From the NCBI GenBank assembly GCA_020744225.1, contig JAGMWG010000009.1:434001-498000 (forward strand): a stretch of DNA of 64,000 bases. Reading direction: 5' to 3'. Below, piece after piece: positions 22,896 to 33,538 of the stretch. The first letter of the stretch is position 1. The number at the start of each line of letters is the position of its first letter. The DNA is from Paraphoma chrysanthemicola. Lineage: Eukaryota; Ascomycota; Dothideomycetes; Pleosporales; Phaeosphaeriaceae. Position numbers and translations under genes: made by a program. Below the pieces are notes generated by a model. That model ran no database searches. It had not been told where the DNA came from and saw only the letters and a list, made by a program, of their open reading frames with translations.

Positions 22896-23322
22896 GCTGC
22901 AGCCAGAGCCTAAGGTCTGATAGAGAACGCTGTAATTCTGCCGCGGATCAGTAGACTCAGCCTAATGTTGACATGGTGGAGCATATGCTTGTTCAGCGTG
23001 GAAATTGGATTGATGGCTCTTCTTGCTTAGTCATTGTACCCCTCCTCTTTGTCCACCCGCATCGCCTTTGAAGTCTGTTTGACCGGGCAAAAATCCCATG
23101 TCTATAGACTCGAGCAACAAAATTCTCAACGCATATGTACTATTCCATAACAAGAAGAAAGGTGTAAGAAGAAATCTATAACAGGACCAGAAAGAAAAGT
23201 GAAGGACCAAAGAGCATGCACACCGTAAGTGAACTGAAGACTACCCTCCCAGAATAAAGTCTCCACACGACCTAAAGACATTTCTGCCTTACGCACCCTC
23301 CAAAACCATATTGTGAGGCTAT
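22896..23322. other. Amidase promoter and 3' flank of the membrane-protein gene
   Basis: No gene. The two flanking genes are both on the minus strand, so this holds the amidase promoter and the 3' UTR of the gene at 23323-24252. Confidence 0.45.
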
Positions 23323-24252
23323 CTAGTTGCGCCCTCTTGGATGGTAGACACCGGCTGCCTGCTGGTGTGCCTCAACTTCATCGTCAGCAAATTCCCTCGC
23401 ACTCTGTCTGGATTTTCGGTTCGTCTTTTTGTTCTTCCATGCGCGTCCAGCGATCGGACCTTGGTCGGCACTGTCCACCTTGTCTACCACAAAACCCAAC
23501 AAGATATATATCGCAACGACAATAAACTCCATAGCAACAGCCATGACAAATAGGACGGCTACATTGCCTGTGACAATATTGAACAAGTGGTCGTGTAGAA
23601 ATACCGCGCATGCTGAGTAGATAAGTCGCACCAGGATAAAGGGTAAGGCAAGTACGATGGCGACAGCAACTCGGCGCTCTTTTCCAGTCACAACGTATGT
23701 GCGGCGTGCTGATACAGCATACATGAAGCTCAAACCAACATATGCGACGATGTACAGGATGATGCCGACTTTGCTCTCTGTCCCAACGTGGACGGTCCCA
23801 TCTGGCTGAGTATTGCCGGAGGTTCCCCCAGCAATACTGAGGATGAGGCCGACCATTATGAGTACCTGTAGGAGACGAAAGTGTTTGACTGTAAATGTAG
23901 CAACGGTTTTCGAGTTGATATTATCCACACTGGGTTCAGTCAGCTGCATAATCTTTTGCATCATGAAGGAAACTCACAAGCGGCTCAGCATTCCCAGCGT
24001 CGCAAACAACAGTGGTGAAAGTCCAATCGAGTCGATTATGATGGCCGTTTTGATCAAACCCGAAGAGTGATCCGTATGGGATACGAATTGGCAGATCGCA
24101 CCAGCGATGCGAACGATGCAGAGTATCAACGTGTAGATCCAGCCGCTGCTGCGATGAAATCCATGACGAGCGCAAATAGCAATGGAAAGAAGCGCGGTTG
24201 GAATGTAGAAAGCAAGCTCCACACCGGCAACAACGTCTCGACCGTGCACCAT
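23323..24252 (-). CDS. Multispan membrane protein, DUF7702-like
   Basis: Exons are complement of 23978-24252 and 23323-23929, giving 293 residues; the acceptor at AACCCAG (23930-23934) restores LLSRFVDNINSKT. About seven hydrophobic segments alternate with short polar loops: VAGVELAFYIPTALLSIAI, WIYTLILCIVRIAGAI, IKTAIIIDSIGLSPLL, LLQVLIMVGLILSIAGG, VGIILYIVAYVGLSFM, VAIVLALPFILVRLIY and VAVLFVMAVAMEFIVVAIYI, followed by a basic cytosolic tail. This matches the fungal family of rhodopsin-like seven-span proteins of unknown function. The start ATG fits the family beginning; an upstream frame at 24262-24465 has no membrane character. Confidence 0.85.
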
Positions 24253-25127
24253 TTTGTAATTTCAAGCAATAAAAGCGTTCAAAGATGTGCGTACTGACTT
24301 AGATACTGGAACAGAAGACAGACGGACATGATTTATATCGATCTTCTTTCTCACCAAGACGCTGGGCGGTGAATAGGTTTGAATATGGATGGCTTGCGAT
24401 GCTGCACGAGGTGGCGAACTTCTCCGGTATAATCCCAAATAGGCAAGTATTTCATTTGACTCCATGATCTATATCGAGCTTCATCCCAGACTAAGACGGC
24501 CATTAAGAAGCCATGCTACCTGCGACGCAGATCTTCTCGGTTATCTATCCAAAGAGGTAAGCGTTTCGTTAGCGTAGAAACAGTGTGCATAGGCTGCTAA
24601 TCTTCTGGAACTGACTCTCTTTCATCATGACAGCATGCCGAATAGAATGTACATGGTTTCTGCGACTCGGGTAAACGGCACAGCCCTGGTACACCACAGG
24701 AAGAACAAAGGGCGCAACGGTGAGTCAGCGGCCTGTGCGGGACCAGGTTCCCAACCAATGCTGGGTGGGGCGCTAAGCCTTGCTACGTTACTTTAAGCTT
24801 TGCTAAGCTCTGCGCATCATGCTCACTGGTACGAGCTGCGCAAGCTCAACGTGTGCTAGGCCGGAAGCACCGACGACACCTCCATCACTGAGGTGTAGTG
24901 GGCTTACGGAGTGCTAAGCTATGCCACCTCGCACTAAGCATTGCGCCCTAGGCTCAGAGGTAAGCTGCAATGCCTCCAAGCTGCGTAAGCTCACCGTATC
25001 CTGGGTCGGAAAAAGGTGCATGTAGAGCGCATATATGAGAGAGGTGAGTCGCGGAAAAAGAGGCTCAATACGGCAGATTTCAGCGCTGGTGGCAGTATAC
25101 AACCAATACACTCGAACAAAAACGACA
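24253..25127. promoter_or_regulatory. Divergent region, membrane protein and Zn2Cys6 regulator
   Basis: Gene-free region between divergent starts. It includes a stretch with many GCTAAGC-like words (described separately). No other element recognised. Confidence 0.4.
24770..24995. repeat. Degenerate GCTAAGC-word cluster
   Basis: Within about 225 bases the words GCTAAGC, GCTAAGCT, ACTAAGCATTGC and GTAAGCTGC recur, spaced 15-60 bases, often followed by TTGC or CTGC. The pattern looks like a decayed short-unit repeat or a cluster of binding sites. I see no perfect tandem unit. Confidence 0.3.
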
Positions 25128-26804
25128 ATGGTCAATCAAGGCCGTCCATCAGCCTCGTGTTTTGCGTGCCGCAGTCGACGCATCAAGGTAATCAGGCCAA
25201 GTCCTTGCAATGATTTAGCTTACCAATCCTAGTGCGACAGGATAAAACCATCATGCACCCAGTGCAAGAGGATGAGCATCCAATGTCCGGGCTACCGCGA
25301 TCCGCTAGATCAATGTTTCCGCGACGAGAGCGAGAGAGTTGTGAGACGTGCACAGAAGAGTTACAAGGCTGCCGCATCTCGCGCGACACAAGACAAACGA
25401 TCCCGCTTGATGCACAGTGACACCAGCTTCTCGAGCTACAATACAGTTCTCGCACAAGATAGGCCTGGCTTTGGAATCCACGCGACGGAAACAAAGATCC
25501 CCTCCAGCCTGGTGGTCTCGGTCGAAGATATCGCCTTGTGCCACTTTATGCTATCGTACATTCCAGCGAGCCACTTCGATTATCTGCCGCTAGTCTATGC
25601 CCATTCTGCGAGCGGTGCTATACTTCCTGCCTCCGTTCGTGCAGCGTCGATAGCAACACTTGCTCGTAAACTTGGGCGTGACGATGTCCTTGACACAGCT
25701 CGAAAATCGTACGCCAAAGCATTATCGGAGACGAATGCATCACTTGCAGATCCCCTTCTAGCAGCCAAGGACGCTACACTTATCTCTGTTTTACTTCTGG
25801 GTTTGTTCGAAGCAATTGTATGGTCTGGCACACGGACGCCGGAAAGCTGGACGACTCACACGCGTGGTAAGCAAGTCCTGTAACAACTGCAAAGGAGACG
25901 CACTGACCTGGTGCATCGATACTTAGGTGCGTTGGCACTGATAAAACTTCGTGGCGCACAACAGATGGAGTCAGAGACAGGTCGGAATTTGTTTCTGCAG
26001 GTAGCGAACATTGTATGTGTAAATAGCATCCAGCGAAAGATGCGGCTACCACCAGAACTGCTGGAGCTCATTGGATTCGCAATGCGCTACGAGGGTGAAT
26101 GTCCTAGCCCCAAGTATCGGTTGGCCTTCCTCACGGCCGAGGTCTCGGCACTGCTCTCTGACATCGACCAAGGGGGCATGACAGCTTCGGAGATCATCAC
26201 TACTACGAAAAACCTGGACGACCAGTATGCAGCGTTTAGCTGTAGTCTCCAATCACCTTGGCAATACGAGGAGTTCGATTCGGAACCCGTCGCACTCGAA
26301 TCCTACAGGAGGACATGGCACAGATATGCAAGTCACCGAGCAGCGCAATTGTGGAATACGTACCGTATGACACGCATACTCCTCAATGAGATCATCCATG
26401 ACTATGCGATGTGTCTCCAGTCTATATCCGCCGAAGCAGTTCAGGCACAGGCTGCGAGCCACACACAGCAGATGGCCGAGGACATCTGTGCTAGCGTTGC
26501 GCACTTTGGGAAGCCTCCAGAGTTCTCAGCATCTCCGGAGTGGTGTCTTAATGGAGTCTCTATGCCCGGCACAACACAATCTCCTACTCAGACTCCCCTG
26601 GAAGCATCGGCTACTTCATTGTTGTGGCCTCTTTCGGTTGTTAGAAGGGCCGAGCTAGCTAGCACGGGCATCCGTACGTTCGCTATTGAACAGTTGAAGA
26701 GGCTTGGTCGCGACTTTCATGTACCGCAAGCAGAAAAGGTGGCGGTGGGTAGTGTCGACATCAGCGCGCTCCAGGACGGACTGTACATGTTCTATGTGTC
26801 GTGA
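25128..26804 (+). CDS. Zn2Cys6 transcription factor
   Basis: Exons 25128-25187, 25233-25866 and 25927-26804 give 523 residues. The binuclear zinc cluster is perfect across the first intron: Cys 11, 14, 21, 28, 31 and 38 in CFACRSRRIK / CDRIKPSCTQCKRMSIQC. The rest is the helical middle region usual for fungal Zn2Cys6 regulators (LLLGLFEAIVWSG, AVLPPELLELIGFAMR-type helices). These nuclear proteins bind CGG-type half sites and control metabolic or resistance genes, often those beside them. Neighbours that it could control are the membrane protein, divergent to it, and the amidase; this is inference. Intron placement inside the zinc cluster is common in this family. Confidence 0.93.
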
Positions 26805-27147
26805 AAGAAACAAGGATACGGAAATGAACAGGGCAGTCGACGGATTTGTAGCGAGTTTTTCGAAGCCTTGTATTGTTCACAGCTGGCACGCAGTGCTTGA
26901 ATACACTCTTTCGACGTAGCCATTCACTGTTGGAGTGGAAGTTGCATCGATGGTACCGCTTGCTTAGTCACTATCACTGCATCCCTGCTAGCGCGCCACC
27001 TAAGATCCCTGTCGCGGTGAACTTTTCCAAACATTACGTCGCGCGCAGGGTCCACCGCTGCGATTCTTTCATTCTCGGCATTCTGTTCTTTCTTTGCTTG
27101 TTACGCTTTGTAGACCAGACTCGTGTATGTACTAGGTGTTGCAGATA
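26805..27147. other. Promoter of the DEAD-box helicase gene
   Basis: 343 bases with no gene signal; 3' UTR of the Zn2Cys6 gene and the upstream region of the helicase. Confidence 0.45.
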
Positions 27148-29025
27148 ATGAAATTCGTTTCACGTTCTCTTCCATCGCGCCCATTCGCTTGCTCTTGCCC
27201 TCTTTCGCGATTGCTCTCGTCAACTAACCGCAGCAGAATCTCACCACTGGTCAACCTCACACTCAACCACAGCACACTCACCACAATGCCTCCTCCACCA
27301 AACAAGCGGAAATTCTACCGCCCGAACCGTGCGAACAACGGGCCCGCAAATGGATCCGGCGCCAACACGCCCACGGCCCCGATGGTCGCGCAGCAGCCTA
27401 AGAGGCCCAAAGTCGAGGACGTCGTGCCCAGAGTAGAAGGAGCGGTGGACGTGAAGCAGATATATAGCACATCAGCTGGAAATGCCTCAGCGAAGCCCTT
27501 CTCGGAGCTCAGCGGAGTGCTGGACAAGGCTTTGTTAGATGGCCTAGACAAGATGGGATTCGAGTAAGGAACCTCCAGCAAGAAGGCGCGATGCCTTGAT
27601 GCTGCCAGCGAGCAGCTCTAGACACACCCGCTAACCACGTGCAGATTTATGTCTCCCGTCCAGCAAAAAGTTCTCACTCAGCTTCCTTCCCTCTCCTCCG
27701 ATTGCGTCGTCCAGGCCAAAACAGGCACCGGCAAGACTGTGGCATTCCTCCTGCCCGCGATACAGAACCTTCTCGCGGGCAACATGCCTCCGAGGGGCAA
27801 GGTCGCTATCCTGGTTATCTGTCCAACTCGTGAGCTCGCTTTGCAGATCGCAAAAGAGTGCAACGGCGTTACGGCATGTCTGCCACGCAAGATGGAATGC
27901 CACACTGCCTTCGGCGGTACTTCCCGGGCTTCCAATCTCAAGGCCTTTATCAATGGAAATCCGACTATTCTTGTTGCAACGCCTGGCCGTCTCGACGACA
28001 TCCTGGGCGAAGAAACGGTGCGCGAGCGCTTCTCGCACCTGAAGACCGTGGTGCTCGATGAGGCCGACCAGATGCTTGATGCCGGCTTTGCACCTGCTGT
28101 GAAGAAGATCCTGAGGCGCATCCCACCGAAGAGCGATGGCTGGCAAGGCATGTGCTTCTCTGCCACACTGCCAAAGGAAGTCCTTGACATTGCCAAGATC
28201 GTTCTGTTCCCTGGATTTACACATCTGACTACCGTGGACCCGAACGAGGTGCCCACCCACGAGCGCGTGCCACAATACTTCTTCTCGGTTCCCACCGTAG
28301 GACAGACGTTCGCAGCACTCTCAGCTCTGATCCAAGAGGAGTACAATCAAGACCCGACAGACTTCAAGGCTATCGTTTTTGGCACAACTGCAAACGGAGT
28401 TGGGCTGCTGTACGACTTGTACAAAAATGCCTTGCCTCAATTCAGGGTGTTCGAGCTGCACAGCCGCATGTCGCAGCCGTCGCGAACAAAGACAACCACG
28501 CAATTCAAGGAGGCCTCAAGCGGTATCCTCTTTGCGTCTGATGTCGTGGGACGTGGCATGGACTTCCCGAACGTCGGCCTCGTTGTGCAACTTGGACTGC
28601 CTTCCAGCACGGACCAATACGTCCACCGCGTTGGCCGCACAGCTCGCGCCGGCAAAGACGGACGAGCCGTTCTCGTCCTCTTCGACAAGGAAGCTTTCTT
28701 CCCGCGGATCAACAGGACCTTGCCTATTCAACCTTACCCTGTAGACTTGACCGCCAAGCTGGATACGCACCAGTCGAACATCGATCGCGCCTTCATAAAT
28801 GTTGATGAAGAGGCAAAGGCAAAGGCATACCAGGCTTTCCTTGGCTACAACAAGACCTTCCTCAAGAAGTTGCAACTAAGTACGGGTGAACTCGTGCGCG
28901 TGGCGAACGACTACGCAAGGGCCATGGGCTGCCCGGAGCCGCCTCTCATTGAGAAGTCGACTATTGGCAAAATGGGATTGAAGGGAGTTCCAGGACTCAA
29001 TATCGGTTCTCGAAGAGGCCGTTAG
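27148..29025 (+). CDS. mss116: DEAD-box RNA helicase, Mss116-like, probably mitochondrial
   Basis: Exons 27148-27563 and 27645-29025 give 598 residues. From ATG 27148 the protein starts MKFVSRSLPSRPF with many Arg/Ser and no acid, an excellent mitochondrial presequence. A shorter start at 27286 (MPPPPNKRKF) has the better translation context and would remove the presequence. Helicase motifs: Q motif GFEFMSPVQQ, motif I AKTGTGKT, PTRELALQ, motif II DEAD, SAT, and HRVGRTARAG. The C-terminal extension with Arg/Gly end fits Mss116, which remodels group I/II introns and supports mitochondrial translation. Orthology to Mss116 is inferred from overall layout. Confidence 0.9.
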
Positions 29026-30155
29026 GGACGAAATCACGGGTTTTTGTGCGCAGTCCACCTCGAATACAGCTTCGCCGTCCACTTTCAGCCCAGATACCGG
29101 GCCCTTTTTTGAGGAGTCCCGCAAATAGTCGACACTTGACTACTCACATTACCTGCTTGACTTTGGGGACAGCTCATAGCGAGATCTGTCTTGCTTTTTC
29201 TGGCGTTCGTTGCATAGACCGGTAGTAACATAGATTGCGGCTGAGTGGCGCATTCGTGCGTTCATCATTTGTGTTGGCGTTTATATCGGTGGAAGCAAGG
29301 GATGACCACCACCAAATACCAGTTCCTGAGAACCTCATAGCAGCCAAGCAACTATTCCAACTGCAAAAACACCTTCGAACTAGTGAGGACAACGTTTTTG
29401 GTTGTCCTGTCAATGATCACTTCTCTTCTACCTCCTTCTCTCTCAGTCCTTCGACCTTCTAAACCCACTATCCAAGGTCGCTCAGCTGATCCTCTATTCA
29501 CACCGCAAGACATCAGCATACATGGCCTGCATACCCGTTGAGGATCTGTACGACCCATGCCCAAGGTCTTGAAGGACCGTTGCACATATTCGGTTGTGGT
29601 GTTCCGGACCCATCTCCCTTTCCAAATTCATGACATTGTGATGGTTTGAGCTGGATCCGTTACCGCGGCGCTCTCACACACTAAGCTCTTTCAAAGTATC
29701 CATCGCCCTGGTCGTGGAAGCCGAAGCCCAGTCCAAGATGCCAACCGAGAGTCAAAACGATCTCGACCATTTTCCATTACACTGGTTTGCATCTCGAATG
29801 TCTTCATCATTGGCAATAACCTGGTTTGAGGCGTCTGTTCGTTGAAATGATACCACGCTGGCGTTCTTGTCCGATCTGTTCCAACGCCATGAGTTCAGTG
29901 GCGTCCTGTCCAGCGCCTTGACAGCGCCTTAGACGAAATCTCAACGGCCCCTCGATTCCAATGAATCCTGTCCAGCTCATTGATCTCGACCAGATGCTCC
30001 TCACCCCTTGACGCCTCTTGATCCATCGTGCGGCGTTGCCGCTCGTGAACAATGTATATCTACCCTCTGGCTACCAGGTATGCTACTCCATCAGCACCTC
30101 ACACTCGCTTTACTATCGATTTCTTCCAGTCTTTCGACTGAGCCAGTCTTTCAAG
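29026..30155. other. Intergenic region
   Basis: About 1.1 kb between the helicase and the secreted protein. No gene supported. The last bases before 30156 are pyrimidine-rich (leader). An in-frame extension to 30018 is open, but it precedes the signal peptide and has no ATG at its start. Confidence 0.4.
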
Positions 30156-31502
30156 ATGCTTTTTTCCATTGTCATTGCTGCGCTCTCGGCGCTTCCTGCC
30201 ATCTCCGCCCAGGACGTCTCTTCATCGGCCACCCGCTGCACCACTCGCTTTGGCTACTACCCACTTCCCACCGGTACCGCTGCTGTACCCACCTGGTTCA
30301 AGTTTACAACGACCACCAATGTTTTCCAGGTCACGTACACAACTCGCGATAGTGTGACGGTCACCCCTTCGGCAACAACCTTCACCGATGTCATTACAAC
30401 AACCGCCGTGTTCTCCGTCACCACTACCAGCGTACCGGCGCCAACCACGGTCCCGACTCCTGCTGGTTTCCTGCCTCTCGTCGCATTCAACCCCGCTGGA
30501 CCGACTGCTGCAGGCCTTTCGCGTTTCAAACGCTACGACCTCCAAGGCCGTGATGCTGAAACTGCGCTTGAACTCGTCCGCCGCCAGACAGCTGCTAACA
30601 GCACGGGCGGATACCAAGTTGACAGGAATGGTCAGAGCGCAGACATCTACCGCAAGTACCCGCAACAGGTCAATTGTCGCGTGTCAGTCACGGTCAACAG
30701 CACACGTATCACTATCGTCACCGGCCTGCCCGAGACGTTCATCGTTCCTGCGACTGCCGTGGGCGTTACTAGCACAAGCACTGTCAGCGTCACAACCACA
30801 ATTGAGGTCGTTGCACCCAGGGTGACTAAATACGCTGCCTGCCTGGAAAACAACGTTGGTAAGTGTTCCTGAATGACCATGGAAAGGAGAAATACTGACC
30901 GGTCACACAAAGTCAACTCCATTACTGGTACGACAGGCAACCCACTTGTCTTTGATCGTGTCATCTACCGCCCTGCCGAAGGCTTCAAGGTGGAGAATGA
31001 ACTCCTTGTCAACACCACCAATCCCGAGAACTGCTGCATTGCTTGCCAAAACACTGTAAGTCACTTGTCATCAGTATGGCTACTTGGAAGTCAACATGCT
31101 AATGGCCGTATACAGGCTTTCTGCGCTGGTTCTTTCTACGTGCCCAGCAAGTCAGAGTGCCATCTCCGCCTCACTCAGGCCCCCGCTCCCACCATCGCAG
31201 GACCAACACTCCCGGCACCGTATACCCTTTACAACGATACCCTGCCAGCCTACCAGACAGCGTCCGGCGTTGCGCCCACCGGGACTTCCGCTCTGGTTCC
31301 ATTCCCTTCATCGACTGCAGCACCAAACACTTGCGCAGCAGGCAGCCGCAGCTTGTACCTGGGTACTATTCAGGGACAGGAAGATTTCCCGTACGAGTAC
31401 GCGTTGAGCTTCAGCAACGGACCTTGTGGCCGATTGAGCGTGTGGCCAATCCCCATCAGAGAGGACTTGGATACCAGCCTCGAGGATCCTCAGCGCATTT
31501 AA
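30156..31502 (+). CDS. Secreted Thr/Ser-rich protein with Cys-rich apple-like end
   Basis: Exons 30156-30858, 30913-31055 and 31116-31502 give 410 residues. A signal peptide is clear (MLFSIVIAALSALPAISAQ). A long Thr/Val-rich stretch full of TTTT and VTTT motifs suggests beta-strand, O-glycosylated wall protein. Near residues 285-310 a Cys cluster (NPENCCIACQNT then AFCAGSFYV) resembles a PAN/apple-like module found in fungal surface proteins. A Cys-containing C-terminal part follows; no GPI signal is seen at the end. I do not recognise a named family. Likely a cell wall or extracellular matrix protein. Confidence 0.8.
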
Positions 31503-33538
31503 GAGGCTCGAGCGAAGACGTAATGGCTTGGGCAAGAATGGTAGCAGCGCGGATCGAAGGTCATGAAGAGATGGGGCGTGTACACAATATGAAAACAGAG
31601 AGGACGGAGGCGTTTGATTGCGTGGTTTGTTTCTGTTGTCCAAGTCACTCTTTTACATTCTGGACGTGTTACTTTTAGTTTCAAATGGATAGATTGAGCT
31701 TTGTGCTGATTAAAGTCTTTTTTTTTGTTGACAAGAGCATATTCTGATTTTTGCAAAGTTTCGAGAACAGACTCCTGACCTCGGGAGCCCGAACATACGG
31801 ATTACACGTGCCTGACTTCGCACACGCGGTGCGGGGTTGCCGGCACGTAGCGTCTGTTGAGGTTTGAAGTCGCGATAGGCACCCGATGATCTCCACTGCC
31901 CGTGTGCCCCACGTCCACCGCGATCACCGGCGGACTAAAGTCCGAATCGAGATCTGCCAACGCCCGCTAAGCTTTCAGATCCGACGCGTCTTTGCTCGTA
32001 CAGATCGTGAGTCTAGAGAAAGCGCGTCTTAACAACTCAATGATTGACAGCTTGACGAGCTACTGAGCTGTCGCAAAACCAAAGTAAATAAACAAACATC
32101 ATGTGCAGCACCGTAGTCAGGGCGGGGTAGGTAGTCTGACATTGATAAGCTGGTAGCGAGCGAGGATGTCCCTCGCATGAACAAATACCGGTTCTCCGTC
32201 AGACGGACTGACTAGTGTCGTTCCACTCTTCTTCTACCTCCCCTTTCTTCCATGTGGTCAAGGTTCGGCAGCTGTCAATTGCCAAATGCCCTGTGCACAG
32301 CCACTTTGATCACGATGCAAGAGGGACATGACATGGTAATTGCAACTACCGTGCGCCAACGGCAGGATGACTCGCCGGATGTTAATTATCAACCACGAGA
32401 TGAGATTGGGCTCGCAAAGGTACAAAAGTCTAGACAGACACGTCGCCGTGGCGCATGAGCATGGTTGGCTCCGCTTTCAGCTGCAGCCAGGGTGATCCGC
32501 GCAGAGCCCTGTCGTTTCATCCAGTCGCCCCATGGTTCGGGGCCAGAGGCTCCAATCAACCTGCCGTGAGGGAGACGTTCCTAGACATAAGACTGACTTT
32601 AAGCACCCAATTGAGTGGTGTCTCCTTTGACAGAAGCTGCCGTTTCACGTGTCGCGTCGTGCAGAGCGCTTGCAGAGTGGGAGCCTTGCGTCCAGCGACG
32701 TGCTGCAACGGCTAGACTACCGGAGTGTAATCAGTCGCAAAAGCAAGCCGGCGTCGAGTGGGCGCTGATGACAAGCGCCTCATAGCGCAATCTGAGGTGC
32801 GAACAGCTGGCTAGCCTCTCGTCGGCATGAAGGTTGTTCCTGGGGGCGCGCAAGAATGACGCGAGATCGATCCAACGCGTCGTGCGTTTGCCTGTCTCAT
32901 TGGCTGAGGGCCCCTTGCACCTGGTCGCTCCTTCCTTGCGTTTGCATGCTGGTCTTGGCAAGGAAGGTGCGCCCGCAGCTGATTCCAAGTTCTGCCTGCC
33001 TGTCTCGACGCCGGCTCGCCCTCTCCGCATTCAACCACCACGAGCCCGCCTGCCCTGTTTCCTTCTTGGACGCGCCATTCTTGCCCTTCTTGCAGCACCT
33101 CACTCCCATTGCTGAATTGCTGCATTCTACCCGGCCTTTTGCGCAGAATTGCACTCTCAGCCCGCCGCAGATCCGCCATTGGACTGTCGTCACTGCTTTT
33201 TAGCGCCGGCAAGCGAGCTGCTCCGCTGCCTCATCCTCTCCGCACAGGTAACATGGCAGCCCACGCCCGCGCATGTCTCCTTTCTAACCCCCCCGACGCA
33301 GAATTACACGATACAACATAGACAGCACACGCCTGTCCGCCATTAGCAACACACTCTTCACCGTCTTCTCACCTCTCTGCTTGGCCACCGTCACCGCAAT
33401 CTCCGTCAACACCGCACCCGCCGACCGTGCCCATCAGCCAGCACCAGGTCATTTTGGAAAACTTCACGCGATTTTACGCGTCATAGCGCTCGGAGAGATC
33501 GTACAAGGTCTCTGCACGCCTCGCCGGCTGTGCTCGCT
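31503..33538. other. Long upstream region of the forkhead gene
   Basis: About 2 kb without supported gene. The first 200 bases are the 3' side of the secreted-protein gene. From about 32.8 kb it becomes C/T-rich and looks like a long leader; a CACAG/GTAACATG sequence near 33250 could mark a leader intron. Long leaders with short upstream frames are frequent for fungal regulators. Confidence 0.4.

Noticed and set aside
30018..30155. Amino-terminal extension of the secreted protein
   Set aside because: It would bury the clear signal peptide that begins at ATG 30156; the upstream sequence looks like leader.
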